Shown: in pieces, positions 27,304-34,121 of the stretch
Position numbering within the stretch: position 1 is the stretch's first letter
Layout of the letters: the number at the start of each line of letters is the position of its first letter
Position numbers and translations under genes: made by a program
Notes under the pieces: model-generated
What the model was told of the DNA's origin: nothing
What the model saw: the letters and a program-made list of their open reading frames with translations, nothing else
Databases searched by the model: none
NCBI RefSeq assembly: GCF_002954325.1
Contig: NZ_MQVX01000001.1
Span: forward strand, 377,546 to 441,545
From: Aureicoccus marinus
GTDB taxonomy: Bacteria; Bacteroidota; Bacteroidia; Flavobacteriales; Flavobacteriaceae
Direction: 5' to 3'
DNA: 64,000 bases

Positions 27304-27331
27304 CAAAATTACATAAAAAAAAGCCTCCAAA
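27304..27331 (-). promoter_or_regulatory. Candidate secA promoter overlapping the upstream terminator
   Basis: On the minus strand TTTG (27328-27331), which is part of the terminator loop and arm, is followed after 16 bases by TAATTTTG (27304-27311), an exact TAnnTTTG. secA starts about 70 bases downstream. A small hairpin (AAGCGGC/GCCGTT, about 27257-27273) sits in the secA leader. Confidence 0.5.
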
Positions 27332-27342
27332 GGAGACTTTTT
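27315..27342 (-). terminator. Intrinsic terminator between the DUF2795 gene and secA
   Basis: On the minus strand AAAAAGTCTCC pairs with GGAGGCTTTTT over a TTT loop (11 bp, one G-U), with a run of eight T. It ends the DUF4105-to-DUF2795 transcription unit, and because both arms end in A/T runs it could work in either direction. Confidence 0.75.
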
Positions 27343-27366
27343 ATATTGCGTTTAGCGCTTGTTTTG

Positions 27367-27591
27367 TTAGTATTCGTCTTCGTTCCAGAGGTAATCCTCC
27401 TCTGTAGGATAATCTGGCCAAATCTCTTCGATGGATTCGTAGATTTCTCCTCCTTCTTCCTCCATGGATTGTAGGTTTTCTACAACTTCCAGTGGGGCAC
27501 CAGTTCGGATAGCGTAATCGATTAGCTCGTCTTTGGTTGCCGGCCAAGGCGCGTCACTCAAATAAGAAGCCAGTTCTAATGTCCAATACAT
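27367..27591 (-). CDS. DUF2795 domain protein
   Basis: A 74-residue acidic protein with the conserved flavobacterial sequence MYWTLELASYL followed by WPATKDELIDYAIRTGAP, matching the DUF2795 family, and a Glu/Asp/Trp-rich tail ending WNEDEY. The family is short, cytoplasmic and of unknown role, and I recall it next to secA in flavobacterial genomes. It is the last gene before the terminator. Confidence 0.85.
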   Translation of the reverse strand: MYWTLELASYLSDAPWPATKDELIDYAIRTGAPLEVVENLQSMEEEGGEIYESIEEIWPDYPTEEDYLWNEDEY

Positions 27592-27707
27592 AGCAATGGA
27601 GTGTTATTAATTTTTGCAAAAATAGATTTAATCGGGACTTTGTCAAGAGAATTGTGTTTTTTTTAAAACAACGCTCAGATAAGGCAGAAACGCTGGGGTT
27701 TCGCGAA

Positions 27708-28259
27708 TTATTGCCCAGAGATCCAACGGACTTCTTCTGCACCCAAGCTCGCAGACAGATGGCGAGAGAGGACAAAAAGGTAATCCGAGAGCCGGTTGAC
27801 ATAGGCCAGACTGGTCTCAGAAAGCTTCTGTTGTTCATCGAGCATACTCATGCGGCGCTCGGCTCGTCGACAAACGGTACGGGCCAAATGGCAGTACGAA
27901 ACCGTGGCGTGCCCCCCCGGTAGGATGAAGTGCGTCATCGGGGGAAGCGCTTCATTCATCTGGTCTATAGCATTTTCCAAAAAAGTTATTTCTTTTTCTC
28001 CGAGGGTCTCGATTTTCAGCCGTTCGGATTTCTCGGGCTCTGTTGCTAACTCAGCACCAAGAGTAAAGAGCTCTGATTGAATTCGTGTGAGATCCGATTT
28101 GGTCTTTTCATCAATTTTCTGATCCCGAATCAATCCGAGCCAGGAATTCAATTCGTCCAGGGTGCCGTAACTCTCAATGCGAATGTGGTGTTTGGATACT
28201 CGACTGCCTCCGAATAAACTCGTCGACCCTTTGTCTCCGGTTTTGGTGTAGATTTTCAT
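27708..28259 (-). CDS. Cob(I)alamin adenosyltransferase, PduO type
   Basis: A 183-residue cytoplasmic enzyme that transfers the adenosyl group of ATP to cob(I)alamin, giving the adenosylcobalamin cofactor. Signatures are TKTGDKGSTSLFGGSRVSK at the N-terminus (ATP site), the helix with RIQSELFTLGAELA, and CRRAERRM plus NRLSDYLFVLSRH near the C-terminus. The length is typical. Its start codon overlaps the stop of a 47-residue membrane protein gene in an ATGA arrangement, indicating coupled translation. The likely client is methylmalonyl-CoA mutase, in line with meaB at 11.6-12.6 kb. Confidence 0.93.
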   Translation of the reverse strand: MKIYTKTGDKGSTSLFGGSRVSKHHIRIESYGTLDELNSWLGLIRDQKIDEKTKSDLTRIQSELFTLGAELATEPEKSERLKIETLGEKEITFLENAIDQMNEALPPMTHFILPGGHATVSYCHLARTVCRRAERRMSMLDEQQKLSETSLAYVNRLSDYLFVLSRHLSASLGAEEVRWISGQ

Positions 28260-28399
28260 GAATCCCTTCTTTTTCGGTCCATGAAGCGCCTCGATTTACG
28301 CGATTTCTGTTGCCGCCGATTTCTGGATAACATCCCAAAATAGACCAGAGCCAATCCTCCCAGGATATAATAAATGGTGTAATCTTCTCCGAATTCCAT
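28256..28399 (-). CDS. Small membrane protein, 47 residues, coupled to the PduO gene
   Basis: ATG at 28399 opens a 47-residue frame starting MEFGEDYTIYYILGGLALVY. One hydrophobic helix (about 8-24) is followed by a very basic tail (RNRRQQKSRKSRRF). The stop TGA overlaps the PduO start as ATGA, a classical sign of a real coupled cistron. Upstream, the SAM-methyltransferase-like gene ends 17 bases before it. I do not know a function; the layout suggests a positively charged membrane anchor. Confidence 0.6.
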   Translation of the reverse strand: MEFGEDYTIYYILGGLALVYFGMLSRNRRQQKSRKSRRFMDRKRRDS

Positions 28400-28416
28400 A
28401 CAGTAAAAATACGCTT

Positions 28417-28932
28417 TTAGAAGCGCAGTCTAAAATGCTCCTTTTGTTGACCAGGTCGCACGATAACTAAACCGCAACTCCAAAACTCTGCGGTCAATTG
28501 CAAGGATTTTTCCGAAGAAATGGTTTGCCAATGAAGTCCCTGGTCTTCTCTATGGATTTCGGGAAGGATGATCAAACTGTTTTCTGGCCAGTTACTGGAC
28601 CTCTGAAGAAGAGATTTGGCTTTTTCCGGTCGCAGCACAGCCATAAAGGGCTCTTCGCTGGACGGAAGCTGTGTGATGTCCACAAACCTTACCGAGTCAA
28701 ACCGGGCGTCCAATTTGGGTTTTGGGGGGAGTTCAGGATCCCAATAAACCGTGCGGAAGTTGAAATGGGCGATACATTTTTGAAGAAGACGCCAGTATTG
28801 AGGCCCTTGAAATCGGGGAGATCGGTACAGGGTCTTGGTCAAGAGAGTGTACAGGAAAGGAGAGTGGACTCCATATTGGTTGGTGGCTTTCCACCAGAAT
28901 CTCAAACGATGAAAAAGGGATAAGCGACTCAT
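28417..28932 (-). CDS. Shortened methyltransferase-like protein, probably non-catalytic
   Basis: A 171-residue protein. Its N-terminus (WWKATNQYGVHSPFLYTLLTK) and C-terminus (GLVIVRPGQQKEHFRLRF) match the ends of a flavobacterial class I SAM-dependent methyltransferase family that is usually about 240 residues. The central part lacks the glycine-rich SAM-binding motif I, and the protein is ~70 residues short with no frame break. It therefore seems an internally deleted, diverged relative that may have lost methyl transfer. It lies in the DUF4105-to-DUF2795 unit, six bases after the DUF4105 stop. The family assignment is from memory of the end motifs. Confidence 0.6.
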   Translation of the reverse strand: MSRLSLFHRLRFWWKATNQYGVHSPFLYTLLTKTLYRSPRFQGPQYWRLLQKCIAHFNFRTVYWDPELPPKPKLDARFDSVRFVDITQLPSSEEPFMAVLRPEKAKSLLQRSSNWPENSLIILPEIHREDQGLHWQTISSEKSLQLTAEFWSCGLVIVRPGQQKEHFRLRF

Positions 28933-28938
28933 CAGAGA

Positions 28939-30195
28939 TTAGTATTCTTCCTGGTAATAGCGGTACAACAAAAAGGCATACCGAACACCCAGAGCAATCC
29001 AAAGCGGAATGAGCACGGGAGAAAAGGATTGAATTCCGATGGCCCAAACACCCAAACTCGCCAGGAGTCCGAGTAGCAAGAGGTAGAGGTACCAGCCAAC
29101 CCACTCTATAACATAAGATCGTTTGAGCAAGGGATAGGCAGCCATTAGGTTTAGAGGGAAGGCCCACATCACATTGAGGTTCGCAGCGGTGGCTCTGTGG
29201 TCCGTAGCAAACCAGAGTAGAACGACGACTAGCCCGATCAAACCGGTCAAAGAAAAGACGGAGAAATCCACCCATTGACTTCTTTTCTGGTATTTGTAAT
29301 CGATGTAGGTATACACCAAAACCACAATCATCAGCACACTGATCCAGAACAGGGGCGAAAGAAAAAAGGCGGTAGAGGAGCTCAGTTCCTCATAATCCAA
29401 AACAGTGCGTTCCCTTTCCAGTAGGGGTGCTCCGGCCAGCTCGGTATTTCTGATTTGAGACAGGGCATAATAGGGTAAAAAGAGGTGTTCGCGTACGGTG
29501 GCCTTTCGATCGATCACCGACCCCAAAGCCAAGTCAATTCCAAAGGAAGACCAGCTGTTGTACGAAATATTTTGGCGAATCAATTGCCTGAAGGTGTATC
29601 TTTTTTCTAGGTGAGAGTCCTTGAAAACAAGCGAATCCCCATATAAACTCGTGAGTACATCTCCAGTAATCGTCGAGCAGTTATTGAACAAGTAATCGTA
29701 GAGGTATTCCCGGTTTTCAGGGAGGTAATTGTTTTCGAGGAAGACGAAGAACTCTTGCTTCTGTTCTTGATTTAGCCGTAGAATCTGCTGCTTGACCCAC
29801 CGTTTTTCGAGCTCATAGGCAAACAAAAATTCCTCGAAGGTGCTTCGAGAGAGTTGGTACATCAATTTCCCTTGGGTAAACTTGAGGTAAAAGTTTGGGG
29901 TATTAAAATTGAAGGTGCCGTAGTTGTATACGTAGTCGTATCCCAAAACAGGATCCTGCAAGCGAAAAGCGCTGTGGCCAAAGGAGGAGTAGAGTTCAGT
30001 TCCTCGGGCACAGGTCATCAGACTTATTCGGGCTTGGGAAGAAAGCTCAGGCAATCGTTCCCGGACCATGGCTAGACGAGCTAGAGAATCCGGCTCTACC
30101 GATTTAACCGAACGGGTAGGGGTTTGAAACGCCAAACAATTCAGGACACAAAAGAGGCCCAACACAAGCGTGGGGAGTAATCGAATAGGCCGCAT
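28939..30195 (-). CDS. DUF4105 (Lnb-like periplasmic domain) membrane protein
   Basis: A 418-residue envelope protein. The start is set at ATG 30195, giving a signal peptide (MRPIRLLPTLVLGLFCVLNC). Residues ~50-250 form the DUF4105 domain with MTCARGTELYSSFGHSAF and DYLFNNCSTIT, where the His and Cys are the pair conserved in this NlpC/P60-like fold. The last ~150 residues contain five or so membrane helices. The conserved Cys/His suggests a papain-like hydrolase or transacylase in the periplasm; the substrate is unknown. It heads an operon running to the DUF2795 gene. Confidence 0.85.
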   Translation of the reverse strand: MRPIRLLPTLVLGLFCVLNCLAFQTPTRSVKSVEPDSLARLAMVRERLPELSSQARISLMTCARGTELYSSFGHSAFRLQDPVLGYDYVYNYGTFNFNTPNFYLKFTQGKLMYQLSRSTFEEFLFAYELEKRWVKQQILRLNQEQKQEFFVFLENNYLPENREYLYDYLFNNCSTITGDVLTSLYGDSLVFKDSHLEKRYTFRQLIRQNISYNSWSSFGIDLALGSVIDRKATVREHLFLPYYALSQIRNTELAGAPLLERERTVLDYEELSSSTAFFLSPLFWISVLMIVVLVYTYIDYKYQKRSQWVDFSVFSLTGLIGLVVVLLWFATDHRATAANLNVMWAFPLNLMAAYPLLKRSYVIEWVGWYLYLLLLGLLASLGVWAIGIQSFSPVLIPLWIALGVRYAFLLYRYYQEEY

Positions 30196-30212
30196 AAGAG
30201 AAATCTGTAGAG

Positions 30213-30220
30213 CAAATATA
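30213..30220 (-). promoter_or_regulatory. Candidate -7 element for the DUF4105 operon
   Basis: TATATTTG on the minus strand is an exact match to TAnnTTTG, 17 bases before the DUF4105 start. No clear TTG is found at the -33 distance. Confidence 0.35.
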
Positions 30221-30259
30221 GGATTAGTATTTTTACCCCTAGAGTATAGACCCATAACC

Positions 30260-30994
30260 ATGTTGAAGAAATTCATCCCTAACGCCTTAACCCTGATGAA
30301 TCTGGGCTCAGGCGTTTTAGCCATCATCGCTGCCTTTCAGGAAGCCTGGTCTCTGACCTTTTTGTTTTTTGTCCTTTGTTTGGCACTGGATTTTCTGGAT
30401 GGAGGGGTTGCTCGCGCCTTAAAGGTTCCGAGCGAACTGGGTAAACAACTCGATTCCTTGTCGGATGTCGTCAGCTTTGGGGTACTGCCCGCTTTGGTGA
30501 TGTTTCTTTACATGATTCCTTATTATCCGGATTGGAATATAGGCCGTGTCTTCTCCGAGGGTCGATGGGAAGAATTCTTGCCTTTAGTTGCGGTTTTGGT
30601 ACCCATGAGCACCGCTTTGCGATTGGGTCGTTTCAACCTGATGGAAAGCAGCTCCTATTTTTTGGGATTGCCCAGTCCAGCCAATGCCTTGCTCTTGATG
30701 AGTATTCCCATGATCCTGCGCTCTGATAAAAGCCCTGAAGCCCTGTTAGCGTTTCTTGCAAACCCCTACACCTTGGCAGCAATATGCCTGTTTAGTACCT
30801 TCTTACTGAATGCTCCGTTCCGCCTCTTTACACTCAAATTTAAAGGGGGTTCTTTTCAGGATAATATCGTTCCAATTCTCTTTTTGATAGCAGCCTTGGT
30901 GCTTTTACTCACCTTGGGTTATCTGGGAATACCCCTGATCATCTTGTTGTATATCGGGATGTCCTTGCTGGGAATAAACAAGAAGAAAGCCTAG
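30260..30994 (+). CDS. pssA: CDP-diacylglycerol-serine O-phosphatidyltransferase
   Basis: A 244-residue CDP-alcohol phosphatidyltransferase with eight predicted membrane helices. The full catalytic motif D-x2-DG-x2-AR-x8-G-x3-D-x3-D is present (DFLDGGVARALKVPSELGK, then QLDSLSDVVSFG, residues ~50-80). It joins serine to CDP-diacylglycerol, making phosphatidylserine, the precursor of phosphatidylethanolamine. The start at ATG 30260 gives the typical MLKKFIPNALTLMNLGSG N-terminus. It is divergent from the DUF4105 gene and convergent with lptB, five bases from its stop. Confidence 0.93.
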   Translation: MLKKFIPNALTLMNLGSGVLAIIAAFQEAWSLTFLFFVLCLALDFLDGGVARALKVPSELGKQLDSLSDVVSFGVLPALVMFLYMIPYYPDWNIGRVFSEGRWEEFLPLVAVLVPMSTALRLGRFNLMESSSYFLGLPSPANALLLMSIPMILRSDKSPEALLAFLANPYTLAAICLFSTFLLNAPFRLFTLKFKGGSFQDNIVPILFLIAALVLLLTLGYLGIPLIILLYIGMSLLGINKKKA

Positions 30995-30999
30995 AAAAC

Positions 31000-31740
31000 T
31001 TAAAAGTCCAGTTTCTTTTTTCGCAGTTCGAAGTTCTGTCCGAGGTAGACTTTCCGAACCATCTCGTCCTGTGCCAGTTCTTCCGGTACGCCCGCTTTAA
31101 GAATCCCACCTTCAAACATGAGGTAAGAGCGTTCGGTAATCGCCAAGGTCTCTTGAACGTTGTGGTCGGTGATTAGAATCCCGATGTTTTTGTTTTTGAG
31201 TTGAGCCACAATACGTTGGATGTCTTCTACGGCAACAGGATCGACCCCGGCAAAGGGCTCGTCCAATAAGATGAATTTAGGATCTGTGGCCAAAGCACGA
31301 GCGATTTCTGTTCTCCGGCGCTCTCCCCCCGAAAGCAGATCTCCGCGGTTCTTTCTAATGTGTCCCAGACCAAATTCATTGATCAGGGATTCCAGCTTCA
31401 TATGCTGTTCTTTTTTCGAAAGATTGGTGGTTTGAAGAACACTGAGAATGTTCTGTTCAATACTCAGCTTGCGGAAGACCGAGGCTTCTTGTGCGAGGTA
31501 ACCAATTCCATTTTGGGCTCGCTTATACATAGGGTAGCGGGTAATCTCCTGCTGGTCCAAAAAGATTTGGCCTCCATCAGGTTTGACCAAACCCACAATC
31601 ATGTAAAAAGAGGTGGTCTTTCCCGCCCCATTGGGCCCCAAAAGTCCGACAATTTCGCCTTGGTTGACCTCCAGTGAAATTCCTTTCACCACCTTTCGGC
31701 CCCCGTAAATCTTTAGAATGTTATCTGCGCGAAGTTTCAT
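31000..31740 (-). CDS. lptB: LPS export ABC transporter ATP-binding protein LptB
   Basis: A 246-residue ABC ATPase that powers LPS extraction from the inner membrane with LptF/LptG. Walker [10 protein letters not shown] is at 35-43, the Q-loop YLAQEAS near 83, the signature [16 protein letters not shown] near 136, and Walker [14 protein letters not shown] near 157. The [10 protein letters not shown] signature and [15 protein letters not shown] region are those of LptB rather than other ABC subfamilies. It is the last gene of the kdsD-tatC-CMD-lptB unit. Confidence 0.95.
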   Translation of the reverse strand: MKLRADNILKIYGGRKVVKGISLEVNQGEIVGLLGPNGAGKTTSFYMIVGLVKPDGGQIFLDQQEITRYPMYKRAQNGIGYLAQEASVFRKLSIEQNILSVLQTTNLSKKEQHMKLESLINEFGLGHIRKNRGDLLSGGERRRTEIARALATDPKFILLDEPFAGVDPVAVEDIQRIVAQLKNKNIGILITDHNVQETLAITERSYLMFEGGILKAGVPEELAQDEMVRKVYLGQNFELRKKKLDF

Positions 31741-31755
31741 CTCTACTAATCAAAA

Positions 31756-32127
31756 CTAATCATTATTCCCAAGATTTTCTTCTTGGTATTCCGCTTCTAC
31801 TTCGCCCCAGTACTCGTGGGCTCGGCGAAGGTGAGGAATCACGATGGTTCCTCCGATAAGTGTCGCAATTCCCAAGGTCTCGAGAATTTCTTCTCTACGG
31901 GCCCCTTCTTTGTAGGCGGATTCCAGGTGGTAGCGTACACAGTCGTCGCAGCGCAAAACAGTGGAGGCAACCAAGCCCAGTAATTCCTTTGTTTTTTTGT
32001 CCAGAGCGCCTTCGGCAAAGGCATTCGTGTCCAGGTTGAATATGCGTTTAATGAGTTTGTTGTTCTCCTCCAGAAGTTTTTCGTTCATCTTGGAACGGTA
32101 TTCATTGAATTCTTGTACTGCAGACAT
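31756..32127 (-). CDS. Carboxymuconolactone decarboxylase/AhpD-like protein
   Basis: A 123-residue helical protein of the CMD/AhpD family with the redox pair CxxC in LRCDDCVRYHLESAYKEGA (about 59-62) and the downstream His. Such proteins act as thiol peroxidases or reductase partners (AhpD) rather than decarboxylases when CxxC-His is present. It sits between tatC and lptB, with nine and fifteen bases to its neighbours, so it is part of that operon. Its partner is unknown. Confidence 0.88.
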   Translation of the reverse strand: MSAVQEFNEYRSKMNEKLLEENNKLIKRIFNLDTNAFAEGALDKKTKELLGLVASTVLRCDDCVRYHLESAYKEGARREEILETLGIATLIGGTIVIPHLRRAHEYWGEVEAEYQEENLGNND

Positions 32128-32135
32128 AGGTCGTT

Positions 32136-32999
32136 TTACACGTTAGGCATTTGCGAAGGAGGGGAACTCGCCTTCTTCTTTTGTTTGTTTTCTTGGCGAA
32201 TAACCAAGGCCGAAATATAGATGCTGATCTGGTAGAGGATCAATACCGGAATGGCCACAATGATCTGGCTTGCCACATCGGGAGGAGTAATCACTGCCGA
32301 CAGAATTAAGACGATCACCAAAGCGTATTTTCGGTATTTCTTTAAAATTTCGGGGGTGACCAAACCGATCTTGGTCAAAAAGAATATGATGATGGGCAAC
32401 TCAAACATAACACCACAGGCGAGTACAGAGGCCCGTACGGTGGCGATAAAAGAGCTGATGTCGATTTCGTTATTGACTTCGGTACTGACTTGGTAGGTGC
32501 CTAAAAAGTTGATAGAAAGAGGAGTCACCACATAATACCCAAAGAGGACGCCCATAAAAAATAGCAGGGAGGCAATCACGATAAAGCCTCGCGAATACTT
32601 GCGTTCTTTCTCGTAGAGTCCAGGGCTTATAAAACGCCACATCTCCCATAATACGTAGGGGAAGCCCAGGATAAAGCCAGCCCACATGGAAGTCCAGATA
32701 TGGGCCGAAAACTGACCAGCCATGGTTCTATTCTGTATAGTAAAGGGCAGCTCAGCTGCACAGAAGGCCGATTCCATACCAAAGAATTGGGCAATGGAGC
32801 AGAAAAATTGGTAGGTAGGGAAATCCATCTTCTTGGGACCGAAGATGATGGTGTCAAAAATGAATCCTTTGAATACAAAGGCAAAACAACCCACCACCAC
32901 AATGGCCACAATGGAACGGATCAGGTGCCAGCGGAGTTCTTCGAGGTGGTCCAAAAAGGACATTTCATTAGGGTCCTGGACATTCTTGGTCTGGGGCAT
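32136..32999 (-). CDS. tatC: Sec-independent protein translocase subunit TatC
   Basis: A 287-residue inner-membrane protein with six helices that recognises the twin-arginine signal. The N-terminal MSFLDHLEELRWHLIRS and the later LGFPYVLWEMWRFISPGLYEKER stretch are TatC hallmarks. It is longer than E. coli TatC (258) owing to an insertion in the first periplasmic loop, usual in Bacteroidota. The start overlaps the kdsD stop by one base (TAATG). TatA/B are not in the window. Confidence 0.95.
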   Translation of the reverse strand: MPQTKNVQDPNEMSFLDHLEELRWHLIRSIVAIVVVGCFAFVFKGFIFDTIIFGPKKMDFPTYQFFCSIAQFFGMESAFCAAELPFTIQNRTMAGQFSAHIWTSMWAGFILGFPYVLWEMWRFISPGLYEKERKYSRGFIVIASLLFFMGVLFGYYVVTPLSINFLGTYQVSTEVNNEIDISSFIATVRASVLACGVMFELPIIIFFLTKIGLVTPEILKKYRKYALVIVLILSAVITPPDVASQIIVAIPVLILYQISIYISALVIRQENKQKKKASSPPSQMPNV

Positions 33000-33970
33000 T
33001 AAACAATTCCTTCGTTAATGAGGTTATGAATATGAACAACCCCATGGTACTTTCCATTTTTGGTAACCAGTACCTGGCTGATGTTCTTTTCGCGAATAAG
33101 CTCAAGGGCTTTTACGGCCAGGGTGTTGTGATCTATGGATTGCGGATGTGCGGTCATGATGTCAGCGGCTCTCAAAGCGGCGATATTGTCATGAGATTCC
33201 AACATTCTGCGCACATCTCCGTCGGTAATGATGCCGATGATTTGATCCTGATCCATTACCGCTGCCACTCCCAACATATTTTCTGAGATCTCCACGATGA
33301 CTTTCTTAATAGGAGTGTCGGCTTCGACTTGGGGCTTTTTGTTTTTGGAAGAAATATCGCCAACTCGGAGGTACAGTTTTTTACCCAGGGCTCCTCCGGG
33401 ATGGTAATGGGCAAAGTCTTCCGGACCAAATCCTCTCAGTTCCAAAAGCGCAATGGCCAAGGCATCTCCCATGACCAGTTGAGCGGTCGTACTGGTTGTC
33501 GGGGTCAGATTCAGTGGGCAGGCTTCTTCTTCCACATGGGTATTTAAGCGAATATCCGACTGTTGACCCAAGGGGGAGTCTTCACGACCCGTCAGTCCGA
33601 TTAATACATTGCCTCCTCTTTTGATCAGGGGAATGAGCATACGGATTTCTTCCGTACTCCCGCTATTCGAAATACAAAGCACCACATCGAGCTTCTGTAC
33701 CGTTCCCAAATCTCCGTGAATGGCTTCGGCGGCATGCATAAAGACGGCCGGGGTTCCCGTGGAGTTGAGCGTTGCGACAATCTTGTTCCCGATTAAAGCG
33801 CTTTTTCCTATACCCGTGATTACCACCCGACCGGAGCAAGCCTTCATCGCGAGAACCGCTTTTTCAAAAGACTCGTCGATCAGTTCACTGAGTCGGATCA
33901 GAGCGGCTGATTCCTGGGTGAAGGTTCTTCTCCCAATTTCGATAATGTTTTTTGCAGGTTGAGTAGGCAA
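32999..33970 (-). CDS. kdsD: Arabinose-5-phosphate isomerase (KpsF/GutQ)
   Basis: A 323-residue enzyme converting ribulose-5-phosphate to arabinose-5-phosphate, the first step to Kdo for LPS. An N-terminal SIS domain (about 35-190: TGIGKSALIGNKI, HAAEAIHGDLG, SNSGSTEEIRML) is followed by two CBS domains. Zinc/active-site residues lie in HYHPGGALGKKL. No ATG is available before the SIS domain, so translation probably begins at TTG 33970. Next to tatC and with lptB in the operon, it supports an LPS/envelope role. Confidence 0.92.
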   Translation of the reverse strand: MPTQPAKNIIEIGRRTFTQESAALIRLSELIDESFEKAVLAMKACSGRVVITGIGKSALIGNKIVATLNSTGTPAVFMHAAEAIHGDLGTVQKLDVVLCISNSGSTEEIRMLIPLIKRGGNVLIGLTGREDSPLGQQSDIRLNTHVEEEACPLNLTPTTSTTAQLVMGDALAIALLELRGFGPEDFAHYHPGGALGKKLYLRVGDISSKNKKPQVEADTPIKKVIVEISENMLGVAAVMDQDQIIGIITDGDVRRMLESHDNIAALRAADIMTAHPQSIDHNTLAVKALELIREKNISQVLVTKNGKYHGVVHIHNLINEGIV

Positions 33971-34003
33971 GTCGAACTAAAAGTTTGTCTTATATTTAGT
34001 TTA

Positions 34004-34011
34004 CAAAATTA
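34004..34011 (-). promoter_or_regulatory. Candidate -7 element for the kdsD operon
   Basis: TAATTTTG on the minus strand is an exact TAnnTTTG, 33 bases before the kdsD start. No TTG is seen at the -33 distance, so support is partial. Confidence 0.3.
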
Positions 34012-34027
34012 ATCAATTGAGGGCTTT

Positions 34028-34049
34028 AACCGCTGCTGGCGGTTTTTTT
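34028..34049 (+). terminator. Intrinsic terminator between divergent kdsD and recQ
   Basis: AACCGC (34028-34033) pairs with GCGGTT (34039-34044) over loop TGCTG, with seven T in the run 34043-34049. It acts on the plus strand, upstream of recQ and its own promoter, where no plus-strand gene precedes it within 150 bases. Confidence 0.6.
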
Positions 34050-34053
34050 CTTA

Positions 34054-34085
34054 TTTGCAGGAAAATACGCATAAATCTAATTTTA
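34054..34085 (+). promoter_or_regulatory. Candidate recQ promoter
   Basis: TTTG (34054-34057) is followed after 20 bases by TAATTTTA (34078-34085), seven of eight to TAnnTTTG. recQ starts 36 bases further on. Confidence 0.35.
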
Positions 34086-34121
34086 GCGTTAGTCTCTAAA
34101 CGATCGATTTCAGATTAGACT

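Noticed and set aside
28498-28923. 141-codon plus-strand frame opposite the methyltransferase-like gene
   Set aside because: The minus-strand product has family end motifs; the plus reading has none.
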